Assembly (NCBI RefSeq): GCF_001083785.1
Contig: NZ_LAVL01000042.1
Coordinates: 1 to 60,250, forward strand
Length of the DNA stretch: 60,250 nucleotides
Direction of reading: 5' to 3'
Source: Nonomuraea sp. SBT364
GTDB taxonomy: Bacteria; Actinomycetota; Actinomycetes; Streptosporangiales; Streptosporangiaceae
Made by a program: the position numbers and the translations under genes. Numbering within the stretch: the first letter of the stretch is position 1; every line of letters starts with the position of its first letter. Positions 25,829 to 34,861 of this stretch are shown piece by piece. The notes beneath the pieces were generated by a model, which saw only the letters and a list, made by a program, of their open reading frames with translations, had not been told where the DNA came from and did not search any database.

Positions 25829-26836
25829 TCATGAGCGGCGGCCGCGCTCAGCCGGTCGTCCTCGGCCGGTCGGTGGGCTCGCGGCGGCGTCGGCGTAGCG
25901 GCGGGACAGCCGGGCGAAGGCGTCCCTGAGCTCGGCAGGGCCGACGACCTCGATGTCGGCGTCGAACATGCCGACGGCGGCGGCCAGACCGGGCCATGAC
26001 CACGAGCCCAGGACGAGCCGGCAGCGGTCCGGGCCGAGTTCCTCGACGACCGCGTCTCGGGCGAAGCGGGACACGACGCCGGCGGGCAGGCCGAGGATCA
26101 CCTCCCCGCGGCAGGGCCAGTCGCCGGGCCCGTCGGCGCCCCGGAACCGCCCGGCCACGAACGCCGCCACGTCACCCCCGGGCAGCTCGCGCGGCGTGAA
26201 GCGGGGCCCCGTGGGGGTGCGCGGCACGATCCGGTCGGCCCGGAACGTACGCCAGTCGTCGCGGTCGAGGTCCCAGGCGACGAGGTACCAACGCCCGCGC
26301 CGGGCGACGAGGTGGTGGGGCTGCGCCCGGCGTGGCGGGGCCTGCTCGTCCTCGGCCGAAACGTAGTCGAAGCGCAGCACCTCGCGGGCGTGGACGGCGG
26401 CGCTGAGCGCCGTGAGCACGCCGCTGTCGACCCGCGCGTCCGGCCGGATCGCGTCGGCGGCGGTCACCCGCAGGGTGTCGATCCGGTGGCGCAGCCGCGC
26501 GGGCATGACCTGGCGGACGGTGTTCAGCGCGCGCGCCGCGGCCTCCTCGATCCCGGCCCCCGACGAGGTGGCGATCTGCAGCGCGATCGCCAGCGCGACG
26601 GCCTGCTCGTCGTCGAACAGCAACGGCGGCAGCTCCGTGCCCGCGCCGAGCCGGTAACCGCCGTCCGGCCCCTTGACGGCCACGACGGGATAGCCGAGCT
26701 CGCGCAGGCGGTCGACGTCACGGCGGACGGTGCGCGGGCTGATGTCCAGCCGCTCCGCCAGCAGCGCCCCCGGCCAGTCGCGCCGCGCCTGGAGAAGTGA
26801 GAGCAACGCCAGCAGCCGCGCCGAGGTCTTCCGCAT
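25829..26836 (-). CDS. WYL-domain transcriptional regulator (YafY-like)
   Basis: A 335-aa DeoR-type HTH plus WYL-domain regulator. I choose ATG at 26836 (MRKTSARLLALLSLLQ), the usual family beginning, with GGAG just upstream; in-frame starts also exist at 26845 and 26866. The HTH is LAERLDISPRTVRRDVDRLRELGYPV, followed by DGGYRLGAG. The WYL region has VLRFDYVSAEDE, HHLVARRGRWYLVAWDLDRDDWRTFRADRI, and a WCX-like C-terminus. Such regulators sense small or nucleic-acid ligands. It is divergent from the DinB-like gene, which it probably controls; this is inference. Confidence 0.9.
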   Translation of the reverse strand: MRKTSARLLALLSLLQARRDWPGALLAERLDISPRTVRRDVDRLRELGYPVVAVKGPDGGYRLGAGTELPPLLFDDEQAVALAIALQIATSSGAGIEEAAARALNTVRQVMPARLRHRIDTLRVTAADAIRPDARVDSGVLTALSAAVHAREVLRFDYVSAEDEQAPPRRAQPHHLVARRGRWYLVAWDLDRDDWRTFRADRIVPRTPTGPRFTPRELPGGDVAAFVAGRFRGADGPGDWPCRGEVILGLPAGVVSRFARDAVVEELGPDRCRLVLGSWSWPGLAAAVGMFDADIEVVGPAELRDAFARLSRRYADAAASPPTGRGRPAERGRRS

Positions 26837-26898
26837 GTTCTCCATGTTGCCCGAAGTAGCGGCCACTCTCTGTCCTCTACTGCTGCGACTGTTGCCCC

Positions 26899-27492
26899 AT
26901 GCCGAACAACGACAGCAACGACAGCAACGCCATGACGGCCACCCTCGACGCCGAGCGGGCCGACCTGCTCGCGGAACTCGCCGCCGCGCGATCCGCCCTG
27001 ACCACCACTGTCCGCGGCCTCACCGACGAGCAGCTCGGCGAGCGCCCGACGGTCAGCGCGCTCTGCCTCGGCGGGCTGATCAAACACGTCGCCACCCTTG
27101 AGGAGTCGTGGCTGCGCTTCGCCGTGGACGGCCCGTCGGCGATGCGCTACGACCTGCCCGACGGTGTCACCTGGGCCGACCTGGCCGCCGGCACCGCCCG
27201 CGAGATCCCGCAGTGGATGATCGACCATCAGGACGACTTCCGGATGCTCCCCGGCGAGACGCTGACCGGGATCCTCACCCGCTACGAGGAGGTCGCCGCC
27301 ACCACCGACAAGATCGTCACCACGCTCCCCGACCTGTCGGCGACGCACCCCATGCCGGAGGCGCCCTGGCACGAGCCGGGCGCGGCGCGCAGCGTCCGCC
27401 GCGTGCTGCTGCACGTCATCGCCGAGACCGCGCAGCACGCCGGCCACGCCGACCTCATCCGCGAGACCCTCGACGGCCAGAGGTCGACTTGA
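26899..27492 (+). CDS. DinB/YfiT superfamily (DUF664-like) putative metalloenzyme
   Basis: A 197-aa four-helix-bundle protein of the DinB superfamily. The metal triad is visible as one His in the first helix pair (GGLIKHVATLEESW) and two in the last helix (VLLHVIAETAQHAGHADLIRE). Members include thiol-dependent S-transferases (bacillithiol/mycothiol type), so a mycothiol-dependent detoxification role is plausible in an actinomycete. The N-terminus has a short NDSNDSNA repeat and an alternative ATG 12 codons in. It is divergent from the WYL regulator, 62 bp apart. Confidence 0.87.
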   Translation: MPNNDSNDSNAMTATLDAERADLLAELAAARSALTTTVRGLTDEQLGERPTVSALCLGGLIKHVATLEESWLRFAVDGPSAMRYDLPDGVTWADLAAGTAREIPQWMIDHQDDFRMLPGETLTGILTRYEEVAATTDKIVTTLPDLSATHPMPEAPWHEPGAARSVRRVLLHVIAETAQHAGHADLIRETLDGQRST

Positions 27493-27511
27493 CCATTCGG
27501 TGACTCAGCGC

Positions 27512-27537
27512 TTGACATCGGTTACCGATAGTACGAT
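27512..27537 (+). promoter_or_regulatory. Promoter with embedded 13-bp palindrome for the 897/565-aa cassette
   Basis: TTGACA (27512-27517) is followed by ATCGGT-T-ACCGAT (27517-27529), a perfect inverted repeat, and TACGAT (27532-27537), a -10-like hexamer. The 14-bp spacing is short, so the true -10 may differ. An operator between -35 and -10 is typical of TetR/MarR-type repression. No regulator gene is adjacent. Confidence 0.55.
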
Positions 27538-27578
27538 CGTGACGCCATGGGGCCGCACCCTGAGCGCCGGAGGGCAGC

Positions 27579-30272
27579 ATGGCGATCACCGTCACGTTCG
27601 TCGGCAAGAAACCACTTCCGGGAGCCGACACCGGCTACCGGGTCTGGTCCTACATGGTGGATCCCAGCCCGCCGGGAGAGCTTCCCGCCGGGCAACGGAT
27701 CGCCCTCGGCCTGCCCCGCGACATGGACATCCGGGATCCCGCCGACTTCCCCAACGTTCCCGCACTCGCCAACACGTTCCTGATCCGCGAGACAGGCTCA
27801 TCCCGTCAGTACGTCGGCCGGATCACCGGCCCGGCGGGGGTCCACCCGATCTCGTTCGTCGCTCCGGCGGCCGAGTCCACCGGCGAGGCGCTGCTGGTCA
27901 GGCTGCTGACCGGCCAGTCACCCCTGACGCTGCCCTTCGCCACCTCCCCCGGTGGCCCGCAGGCGCCGGTGCAGGTGCTGCCCACTCCGGTCCACGGCCC
28001 GCCGATCTACAGCGGCCGGCCGCTGTCGGAGTTCACCGGCATGCTGCCCTACGCCAGCGAGCTGTTCGGCATCTACCAGCCGCTGGCCGGGTGGTTCGGC
28101 ATGCAGAACACGCTGCGCCTCGCCCACGGCAGCGCCGACAGCGCACTGGCGAGCCTCGGCCACACGTCGTTCGCCCCCGCCGACGCCGTGCGCACGCTGG
28201 ACGACGCCGCGCTGGCCGCCCTGGCCGAACGCTTCGACGCCGTGACCCAGGGCGTGCTGTCACCGGTCGGGCTGGTCAACTTCTTCCGCCAGTACTTCTT
28301 CGAGTTCGACACCTTCCTCGGCCCGCCGGCCGGGCACCTGTGGCTCAGCCCGGGCGGCACCGTCGAGCTCGTCGAGACCAGCACGCGGCGCACCCTGGTC
28401 GAGCGCACGGCCGAGCAGTTCGAGGAGACGACCCGCAAGGTCGAGGAGAGCCTGACCGAGCAGGAGGACATCGCCAACGCGGTCAAGGAGGACAACGCCA
28501 ACGACACCAAGCTGGGCGTCAGCGCGTCCGGCGGCGCCAACGTCGGCATCTACCACGCCGACGCGAGCGCCAGCTTCAGCGTGGACACCACGGTCAAGCG
28601 GTCCTCGGAGGAGACGCACAAGCACTCCCGCACGCAGAGCGCGAAGGTCGCCAGCGAGATCAAGCGCAACTTCAAGACCACGTTCAAGACGGTCACGGAG
28701 ACGACGGACCTGTCCAGTCGCCGCTACATCGTGCAGAACACCACCGACAAGCTGGTCAACTACGAGCTGCGCCGCAAGATGCGCAAAGTGGGCGTGCAGT
28801 TGCAGCACATCGGCGCCCGGCTGTGCTGGCAGGTCTACCTTCCCGCGCCGGGCCGCAACCTGGGCCTGGGAGACCTGGTCCACATCGTCCCCGCGCCCGA
28901 TCTCACCTCCATCAGGAGGCCGGAGGCGCCGCCGCCGCTCGTGCCCAAGAACACCCAGTTCAACGGCACGTTCCCGATCCGCAAGGTGCGTGACACGCAG
29001 GACCCTCCGGAAGCCGACATGGAGTTCGTGCACCACGCCTTCCCGGAGGCCGAGGGGATCTCGAACCACGCCAACACCATCCACGCCGTGGCACGGATGG
29101 ACTACACGCCGTCGCCGCCCGAGGCCGACTACAAGCTGAAGGAGGCCCGGCTCATCTCCGTCGCGCCCGGCCGGGCGTTCACCGCCGCCGCGACCCGCGT
29201 CAATCCGGAGAAGACCGGCTTCGCGGTTTTCACGGGCTTCTTCCACTCCGGCGATCTGAGCCCGATCGGCCTCACCTTCGAACTCATCTGGGATCCGCCG
29301 CAGACGAACGCGGCCCACGACCGCTACCAGGAGGAGCTGAAGGTCTACCAGGCCGAGGTGGCCGCGCTGCAGCGCACCGCCTACGCCTCGGCCGTCCGCG
29401 ATCGGCTCGGCCTGATCAGCGCCATGCGCACCCGGCCGTCGCCGGACCTGCGCACCGAGGAACGCCAGGTGATCTACGGCAGCCTGATCCACAAGCTCAA
29501 GCCGTTCGAGCTGTTCGACGACCTCTATCTGGGCTCGGAGCTGCTCCGGCAGATCTTCGACGTGGACGAGATGCTCTATTTCGTCGCACCTGACTACTGG
29601 CGGCCCCACACGGTTCCCGAGCCCGAGCCGCCGATCCCCGCCCCGCCCACCATGGGCAGTGTCGGCAAATATCCGGTGCCGGACCCGACCGTGCTCACGG
29701 ACCGGACCGTGGTCACCTGGTACTCCCACACGGACAAGACGAACGCGATCAATCCGCAGGGCCAGGACACCGAGGAATGGCGCATCAACTACCTCATCAC
29801 CGAGCAGAGCCAGCCGGCGCCCCTGGGGAGCTCGCTCGGCTGGCTGATCCAGGCCGACGGCGACTCGCGCCGTAACGAGTTCCTCAACGCCGCCTGGGCC
29901 AAGGCGGTCCTGCCGGTCCGGCCGGGGCGCGAGCGAGCCGCGCTCGAATGGCTCGAACAGGCGGAGGTCGAAGGGCAGGCCGCGCTCGGCCTCCCCTACC
30001 CGTTCCAGGCGGGCGACCCCCCGGAGTACGAGGGCAAGACGGTCGGGCAGGTCCTGGACATCCTCGCGACCCAGTTGCAGGAGTCCAACACGGCCATCGG
30101 CAACACCCTGGCCGCGGAGGAGGTCTTCGAGACCGGTTTCGACCCGCTCGACGGCGGCTTCCGCCCGGCGGCCCCGTACGAGGTGTTCGACCAGTGGATC
30201 GAGGTGCTGCCGACCGACCAGGTGGTGGCGGTGGAGGTCCAGTACGACCCCAAGACCGGGCAGCAGCTGTGA
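27579..30272 (+). CDS. Unrecognised 897-aa protein with a long central helix/beta insert
   Basis: I do not recognise a family. The ATG follows GGAGGGCAGC. No signal peptide or membrane helix is visible. Residues 1-110 are beta-rich. About 268-312 is a charged helix with coiled-coil character (TLVERTAEQFEETTRKVEES). About 313-338 alternates small/hydrophobic with Ser/Asp residues (LGVSASGGANVGIYHADASA). About 338-376 is a second polar helix rich in Ser/Thr/Lys. A strand-rich module follows (RRYIVQNTTDKLVNYELRRK, to 400) with a cysteine at 416. The helix - amphipathic strand - helix core is reminiscent of pore-forming or phage-fibre proteins, but this is only a resemblance. It is followed 20 bp later by the 565-aa gene, probably as an operon. 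Confidence 0.85.
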   Translation: MAITVTFVGKKPLPGADTGYRVWSYMVDPSPPGELPAGQRIALGLPRDMDIRDPADFPNVPALANTFLIRETGSSRQYVGRITGPAGVHPISFVAPAAESTGEALLVRLLTGQSPLTLPFATSPGGPQAPVQVLPTPVHGPPIYSGRPLSEFTGMLPYASELFGIYQPLAGWFGMQNTLRLAHGSADSALASLGHTSFAPADAVRTLDDAALAALAERFDAVTQGVLSPVGLVNFFRQYFFEFDTFLGPPAGHLWLSPGGTVELVETSTRRTLVERTAEQFEETTRKVEESLTEQEDIANAVKEDNANDTKLGVSASGGANVGIYHADASASFSVDTTVKRSSEETHKHSRTQSAKVASEIKRNFKTTFKTVTETTDLSSRRYIVQNTTDKLVNYELRRKMRKVGVQLQHIGARLCWQVYLPAPGRNLGLGDLVHIVPAPDLTSIRRPEAPPPLVPKNTQFNGTFPIRKVRDTQDPPEADMEFVHHAFPEAEGISNHANTIHAVARMDYTPSPPEADYKLKEARLISVAPGRAFTAAATRVNPEKTGFAVFTGFFHSGDLSPIGLTFELIWDPPQTNAAHDRYQEELKVYQAEVAALQRTAYASAVRDRLGLISAMRTRPSPDLRTEERQVIYGSLIHKLKPFELFDDLYLGSELLRQIFDVDEMLYFVAPDYWRPHTVPEPEPPIPAPPTMGSVGKYPVPDPTVLTDRTVVTWYSHTDKTNAINPQGQDTEEWRINYLITEQSQPAPLGSSLGWLIQADGDSRRNEFLNAAWAKAVLPVRPGRERAALEWLEQAEVEGQAALGLPYPFQAGDPPEYEGKTVGQVLDILATQLQESNTAIGNTLAAEEVFETGFDPLDGGFRPAAPYEVFDQWIEVLPTDQVVAVEVQYDPKTGQQL

Positions 30273-30292
30273 CGACCCCGGCGCCGTGACCC

Positions 30293-31990
30293 GTGGCTGC
30301 CGACTGGCGGATCACCGTCGTCATCGACAACGCGAGCGGCGTGCCGGTCGCGGACGCCCGGCTGACGCGCCGGCTGTGGTCGGGAGGCGCCGTCCAGCTC
30401 CTGCCGGAGATCACGATCGGGCCGTCGTTCACCTTCGACGTGCCCGGCGAGACCCGGAACATCGTCTGCGAGCTGCGCCACCGGCGTTACGCGACCCTCG
30501 TGATGAACCTGGTGCGCGACCCCGGCGAGACCGGCTGGCGCTGGACGAACGCCACCCGGCGCGTCCGCACCGACGGACAGCAGGTCACCATCGCGGCCAC
30601 GCTGGGCCGCGTCCGGCCGGCCCCGCTGGGCCATCTGCCCGAGGCCGACCTGACCCAGCGGGCCCAGGCGCTGAAACCCCTGCTGGAGGAGGCGGAGCGG
30701 AAGAACGCGGCGGCCCAGGCGCGCAAGCGGAACCCGACGGAGCCGAACTACGTCCCGCTCGACCTCGACCACCGCACCGCTCTCGTCACCCAGGACAGAA
30801 GGGCGCACCGAACGCAGGCGGCCATCAGCCGGACGATCAGCGGCTTCCGCCTGGCGGGCCCGGCGCTGCTCTCCGACACTCCGGAAGCGCCCGGGTGGGG
30901 GCGCTTCGCCACCACCTCCCACACGATCGACCCGGACCGCGAGGGGCGCTTCCACCTCGTGGAGTACGGGGAGGTGGGCGAGGGGCAGGCAACCGGCCCC
31001 CGCTTCGCCATCGGCGTGTGGGTGCCCCACCGCCTGCACCAGCCGAAGACCGCGGCGCTGGACTTCGTCGTCTGGCTGCATCCGCACACGAACAACCGGC
31101 TGGCCATGCCGCAGGCCCCCTACCCGTTCCGGCCGCCCTACCCGTACGGCCTCCTCGCCGCCAGGGGCCGCGCGCTGGACGTCGTCGCGACCCAGCGGTT
31201 CCTCGACATCCCCGTCTTCCACCTGCTCAGTCAGCATTTCCTCGCCTACCAGCTGGCCGCCGCGCAACGGGACGCGATCATCGTGATCCCGATCGTCCCG
31301 TCCAGCCAGTTCGAGCTCTTCGAGGCCCCGGCGTCGCTGATGCGGCTGCTCCGGGAGCTCTGCCTGTGGATGCCCCGCGACTTCCCGAGGGGCGCGGAGG
31401 CGACCGTCCACGCGCCCGCGCCGGTGGTCCGCCGGGTCGTGGTCAGCGGGTTCAGCGCCAGCGTGCCGCGCCTGCACACCCTGATGAACGCCGGTATCCC
31501 CGACGCGCACTACGCGGCACCGGAATGGTGGGCCTCGCCCCGCGAACGCGGCCTTGACGACGCGGCCGACTTCAGACGGGTGTGGAAGGAGCAGTGGGCC
31601 GTCGACGGGATCAGCGGGGGCTTCCAGGCGTACGCCGACGCGGCGGCCACCTGGGTCCAGCAGCAGTCCGACCGGCGGATCCGCATCTACAAGAGCGAGC
31701 ACACAGGCGGCTGGGACCCGCTGGGCCACCGGAGCGGGGCGTGGGCCGCGCTGGTGAGAGGCGCGAAGCCCGTACGGCGCGAGAGCGGCAAGGTGTGGGC
31801 CATGTGGGCCGGTGACCCGCAGGGCCCGTGGCTGGCGGCCTCGTTCGCCAACGCCTTCGTCCTCGGCCCCGGGAGCGGTCCGGAGGCGGCGATCGAGCCC
31901 CAGCTTCTGCCGACGGGCGCCCATGAGCTGATGCCCCGCATCTGCTTCGGCCACGCCGCCGCCACGAGCGGCCTGGCCACCGGACGCTAG
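30293..31990 (+). CDS. Unrecognised 565-aa protein with a possible alpha/beta-hydrolase core
   Basis: The GTG start at 30293 is 20 bp after the 897-aa gene stop; SD is weak, consistent with coupling. The N-terminal ~100 residues are a beta-sandwich-like domain (DWRITVVIDNASGVPVADA..., ETRNIVCELRHRRYATLVMNL). The C-terminal part has LDFVVWLHPHTNN (strand plus oxyanion-like loop), DAIIVIPIVPS, and VVRRVVVSGFSASVPRLHTLM, where GFSAS resembles a nucleophile elbow (GxSxS rather than GxSxG). Possible later acid/His residues cannot be assigned. No signal peptide is seen. It may be an esterase or lipase-like effector acting with the 897-aa protein; this is inference and needs structure comparison. 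Confidence 0.82.
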   Translation: MAADWRITVVIDNASGVPVADARLTRRLWSGGAVQLLPEITIGPSFTFDVPGETRNIVCELRHRRYATLVMNLVRDPGETGWRWTNATRRVRTDGQQVTIAATLGRVRPAPLGHLPEADLTQRAQALKPLLEEAERKNAAAQARKRNPTEPNYVPLDLDHRTALVTQDRRAHRTQAAISRTISGFRLAGPALLSDTPEAPGWGRFATTSHTIDPDREGRFHLVEYGEVGEGQATGPRFAIGVWVPHRLHQPKTAALDFVVWLHPHTNNRLAMPQAPYPFRPPYPYGLLAARGRALDVVATQRFLDIPVFHLLSQHFLAYQLAAAQRDAIIVIPIVPSSQFELFEAPASLMRLLRELCLWMPRDFPRGAEATVHAPAPVVRRVVVSGFSASVPRLHTLMNAGIPDAHYAAPEWWASPRERGLDDAADFRRVWKEQWAVDGISGGFQAYADAAATWVQQQSDRRIRIYKSEHTGGWDPLGHRSGAWAALVRGAKPVRRESGKVWAMWAGDPQGPWLAASFANAFVLGPGSGPEAAIEPQLLPTGAHELMPRICFGHAAATSGLATGR

Positions 31991-32017
31991 CGCCGGCGGC
32001 CGGCCGGAGGGGCGCCG

Positions 32018-32779
32018 TCAGGGGAGGCGGTCGAAGACGAAGCCCAGGGAGCCGTTCAGGCGCACCGGTGCGGCCCGCACGCCGAACACCTCCCCGATGA
32101 GCTCCGCCGTCAGCACGTCGGCGGGCGGCCCGCCGGCGATGATCCGCCCCGCCGACATCACGTACAGCCGGTCGCAGTACGTCGCCGCCTGGTTGAGGTC
32201 GTGCAGCACGGCCAGCGTGCTGACCTCCAGCTCGCGGACCAGGTGCAGGACTTCGAGCTGGTGCCGGATGTCCAGGTGTGAGGTGGGCTCGTCGAGCAGG
32301 AGGAGGCCGCTGCGCTGGGCCAGGGCGCGGGCGATGAGCACGCGCTGCTTCTCCCCGCCGGACAGCACCGCGTACCGCCGGTCGGCGGCGTGCGCCATGC
32401 CGGTGCGGGTGAGGGCGTCGGCGCAGATGCGTTCGTCGTCGCGGGTGGTGCGGTCGAGGGCGCGTTTGTGCGGGGTGCGGCCCATGTGAACCACTTCGGC
32501 GACGGTGAAGTCCAGGTCGTCGGGCGTTTCCTGGGGGACGACGGCGACCCGCCTGGCCGCTTCGCGGGACGGGAGACGGACGAGTTCGTCGCCGTCGACG
32601 GCGATGAGGCCGGTGGTGGGGCGCAGCGCGCGGTAGACGGAGCGGAGCAGGGTGGACTTGCCGCAGCCGTTGGGGCCGATGAGGCCGACGAGTTCGCCTT
32701 CGCCGACCTCCAGGTCGGCGCCCTGGACGATGGGACGGCCGTCGAGTTCGACGCGGACGCCCGCGACGGTGAGTTTCAC
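32018..32779 (-). CDS. ABC transporter ATP-binding protein, FecE-like (iron-siderophore/metal-chelate)
   Basis: A 253-aa ATPase. GTG at 32779 overlaps the permease stop (GTGA) and has GGAGG at 5-nt spacing. Walker A is GPNGCGKST, the signature is LSGGEKQRVLIARALAQ, Walker B is LLLLDEPTSHLD and the H-loop is VLHDLN. It forms the FecBCD/BtuFCD-type importer with the two upstream genes, energising uptake of an iron-siderophore or similar chelate across the cytoplasmic membrane. The promoter has a Fur-like repeat (see 34874), supporting a metal role. It is convergent with the 565-aa gene, 27 bp away. Confidence 0.93.
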   Translation of the reverse strand: MKLTVAGVRVELDGRPIVQGADLEVGEGELVGLIGPNGCGKSTLLRSVYRALRPTTGLIAVDGDELVRLPSREAARRVAVVPQETPDDLDFTVAEVVHMGRTPHKRALDRTTRDDERICADALTRTGMAHAADRRYAVLSGGEKQRVLIARALAQRSGLLLLDEPTSHLDIRHQLEVLHLVRELEVSTLAVLHDLNQAATYCDRLYVMSAGRIIAGGPPADVLTAELIGEVFGVRAAPVRLNGSLGFVFDRLP

Positions 32780-33798
32780 GCGCGCCTCCGCAGCAGCCAC
32801 AGGAAGAACGGCACCCCGAACACGGCGGTCACGATGCTCAGCGCCAGCTCCTGCGGGGCGCTGATGGTCCGCGCGGCCAGGTCGACCAGTTGCAGGAAGA
32901 CGGCGCCGAGCAGCGCCGTCACGGGCAGCATGCGCCGGTGGTCGGCGCCGACGAGCATGCGGGCGACGTGCGGCACGATGAGGCCGACGAACGCGATCGC
33001 CCCCGTGGCCGCGACCATGACGCCGACCAGCAGCGACGTGATGACGAAGAGCTGCGCCCTGAACAGGTGCACCGGGATGCCGAGGGACAGCGCGGTCTCC
33101 TCCCCGGCCGTCAGCGCGTTCAGGCCCCGGTGTTGCACGAGGAGCACCGCGAGGCCGACGATCATGACGCCGGCGGGCAGCGGGAGGTTCTCCCAGCGGG
33201 CTGCGCCGAGGCTGCCCATCAGCCAGAACAGCACCTGCTGCGCCGCCCGCCCGCTCTGCGCCTGCTGGAGCACGAAGCTGTAGAGCGCCTGGAACAGGTA
33301 GGCCAGCGCGACCCCGGCCAGCACCAGCCGGGCCGGGATGAGCCGTCCGCCGCGCTGGGCCAGCGCGTACACGAGGGCGAGGGCGAGCAGCGCGCCGAGG
33401 AAGGCGGCGGTCGGCAGCGACAGGCCGCCGAGCACGGTCGGCCCGGCGATGAGCACGACGACGGCGCCGAAGGAGGCCCCGGAGGAGACGCCGAGCAGGA
33501 ACGGGTCGGCGAGCGGGTTGCGCACGATCGCCTGCAGCACCGCGCCGACGACCGCGAGCCCGGCTCCCACCAGCAGGGCGAGCAGCGCGCGCGGCAGCCG
33601 GTACGTCCAGACGATCTGTTCCTGGGCGGCCGTCCAGGTCGGCTCGACGGCGCCGGGGAACACATGGTTCACGATGATCCCCCAGCACTCGGCCACGCCG
33701 ACGGGCACCGCGCCGATGCCGACCGACAGCAGCGTGGCCACCACGATGGCGGCGACCAGGCCGAGGACGAGCAGGGAGAATCCGGTGCGGCGCGTCAC
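32776..33798 (-). CDS. FecCD-family ABC transporter permease
   Basis: A 340-aa permease of the FecCD/BtuC family with about 10 transmembrane segments. Family signatures are visible: PRALLALLVGAGLAVVGAVLQAIVRNPLADPFLLGVSSGASFGA at the N-terminal core and GAIAFVGLIVPHVARMLVGADHRRMLPVTALLGA near the C-terminus. GTG at 33798 overlaps the SBP stop, and its stop overlaps the ATPase start, so all three are translationally coupled. Only one permease gene is present, so the pore is probably a homodimer. Confidence 0.93.
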   Translation of the reverse strand: MTRRTGFSLLVLGLVAAIVVATLLSVGIGAVPVGVAECWGIIVNHVFPGAVEPTWTAAQEQIVWTYRLPRALLALLVGAGLAVVGAVLQAIVRNPLADPFLLGVSSGASFGAVVVLIAGPTVLGGLSLPTAAFLGALLALALVYALAQRGGRLIPARLVLAGVALAYLFQALYSFVLQQAQSGRAAQQVLFWLMGSLGAARWENLPLPAGVMIVGLAVLLVQHRGLNALTAGEETALSLGIPVHLFRAQLFVITSLLVGVMVAATGAIAFVGLIVPHVARMLVGADHRRMLPVTALLGAVFLQLVDLAARTISAPQELALSIVTAVFGVPFFLWLLRRRA

Positions 33799-34790
33799 TC
33801 CTTGAACGCCTCGGGGTGCAGGTACCGGGCGATCTCGAAGACCGCCATGACGTTGCGGTAGCCGGGATGCGCGGCCGCGGCCGGGACCGGCAGGAACTCC
33901 TTGCTCTCGGCGAGCGGGCTGCCCTTGGTCATGCCGAACGCCAGGTCGGCCTTGGCCTTGGCGGCGGGCATGTTCTCGCCGCGCAGGTTGGCGTAGTCGA
34001 GCACGAGCAGCGCCTCCGGGTCGGAGGTGGCCACCTTCTCGACGCTGACCTCGGTGTAGTCGGCCTTGATGTCGGCCAGCACGTTGACGCCGCCGGCGAG
34101 CGTGATGAGCTGGTTCATGATCCCGGCGCCGCCGTAGGCGTTGACCGGGCCCTCTCCGCCGTCGGTGGCGAGCACGCGCTTGGGCGGCAGGTCCTTGACG
34201 CGTTCGCGGACGTCGTCGAGCTTGGCCTGGAGGTCGGCGACGACGGCGTCGGCCCGCTCCTCGACGCCGAAGATCTTGCCGAGGTTGCGCAGGTCGGTGA
34301 GGGTGTCCTCGACCTTGAACTCGAGCTGCTCCTGCGGGCTGCACCAGCCGCCCATGATGTAGACGGGCGCCCCGGCGGCGTCCAGCTCCTCGACGGTGGC
34401 GTAGCCGCCGGCGGCGTCGAAGCTGGCCATGCTGTTGTCGAGGACGAAGTCGGCGCCCTGCGACAGCATGATCTCCTTCTGCGGCAGCATGATCGTGCCG
34501 GAGATCTCCGGGATCGCGGCGTAGTGCTCCTTCTGGCCCGGCAGGAAGCCGTCGGGGCCGAGTTCGGTGAAGTTCGTCCGGGCGGCCACCTTGTCCTGGA
34601 GGCCGAGCGCGAGCAGCGTCTCCAGGGCGGGGTGGTAGCCGGTGACGACCTTGGCCGGCGGCTCGTCGAAGGTGAGGGTGCGGCCGCAGTTCTCGATCGT
34701 GACGTGCTTGCCGGCGGCTTGGGGCTGCGGGGCAGGCGCCGCGGAGCAGCCCGCCGCCAGGAGCAGCAGACCGGCGAGCCAGTAGCGCAT
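33795..34790 (-). CDS. Iron-siderophore-type ABC transporter substrate-binding lipoprotein
   Basis: A 331-aa lipoprotein. The signal sequence RYWLAGLLLLAAGCSA has a lipobox cysteine (C15) for membrane anchoring. The mature part fits the FecB/BtuF fold with two lobes joined by a long helix: KVVTGYHPALETLLALGLQDKV; ADFVLDN; LRNLGKIFGVEERADAVVADLQAKLDDV; TLAGGVNVLADI; DPEALLVLDYANLRG. It begins the operon, 65 nt after the likely transcription start. The substrate could be a siderophore, haem or cobalamin; the Fur-like box favours iron. SD is GGAAGG with 9-nt spacing. Confidence 0.92.
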   Translation of the reverse strand: MRYWLAGLLLLAAGCSAAPAPQPQAAGKHVTIENCGRTLTFDEPPAKVVTGYHPALETLLALGLQDKVAARTNFTELGPDGFLPGQKEHYAAIPEISGTIMLPQKEIMLSQGADFVLDNSMASFDAAGGYATVEELDAAGAPVYIMGGWCSPQEQLEFKVEDTLTDLRNLGKIFGVEERADAVVADLQAKLDDVRERVKDLPPKRVLATDGGEGPVNAYGGAGIMNQLITLAGGVNVLADIKADYTEVSVEKVATSDPEALLVLDYANLRGENMPAAKAKADLAFGMTKGSPLAESKEFLPVPAAAAHPGYRNVMAVFEIARYLHPEAFKE

Positions 34791-34818
34791 GCTCGGGGAC
34801 CTTCCAGACTGGTACGGC

Positions 34819-34850
34819 GCGGCAGGGGCGGGCGAATCCGTCCCTGCCGC
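34819..34850 (-). promoter_or_regulatory. 5'-leader stem-loop of the iron-type importer
   Basis: GCGGCAGGG (34819-34827) and CCCTGCCGC (34842-34850) form a perfect 9-bp stem with a 14-nt loop. It lies between the putative promoter and the SBP start codon, so it would be in the mRNA leader. It is too short for a known cobalamin riboswitch. It may stabilise the message or attenuate it. Confidence 0.4.
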
Positions 34851-34861
34851 ATAGCTCGCAC

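Noticed and set aside
31991..32017. GC-rich partial palindromes between convergent genes
   Set aside because: GGCCGGCC-type matches are expected by chance at this GC; no stem above 5-6 bp with a proper loop was found.
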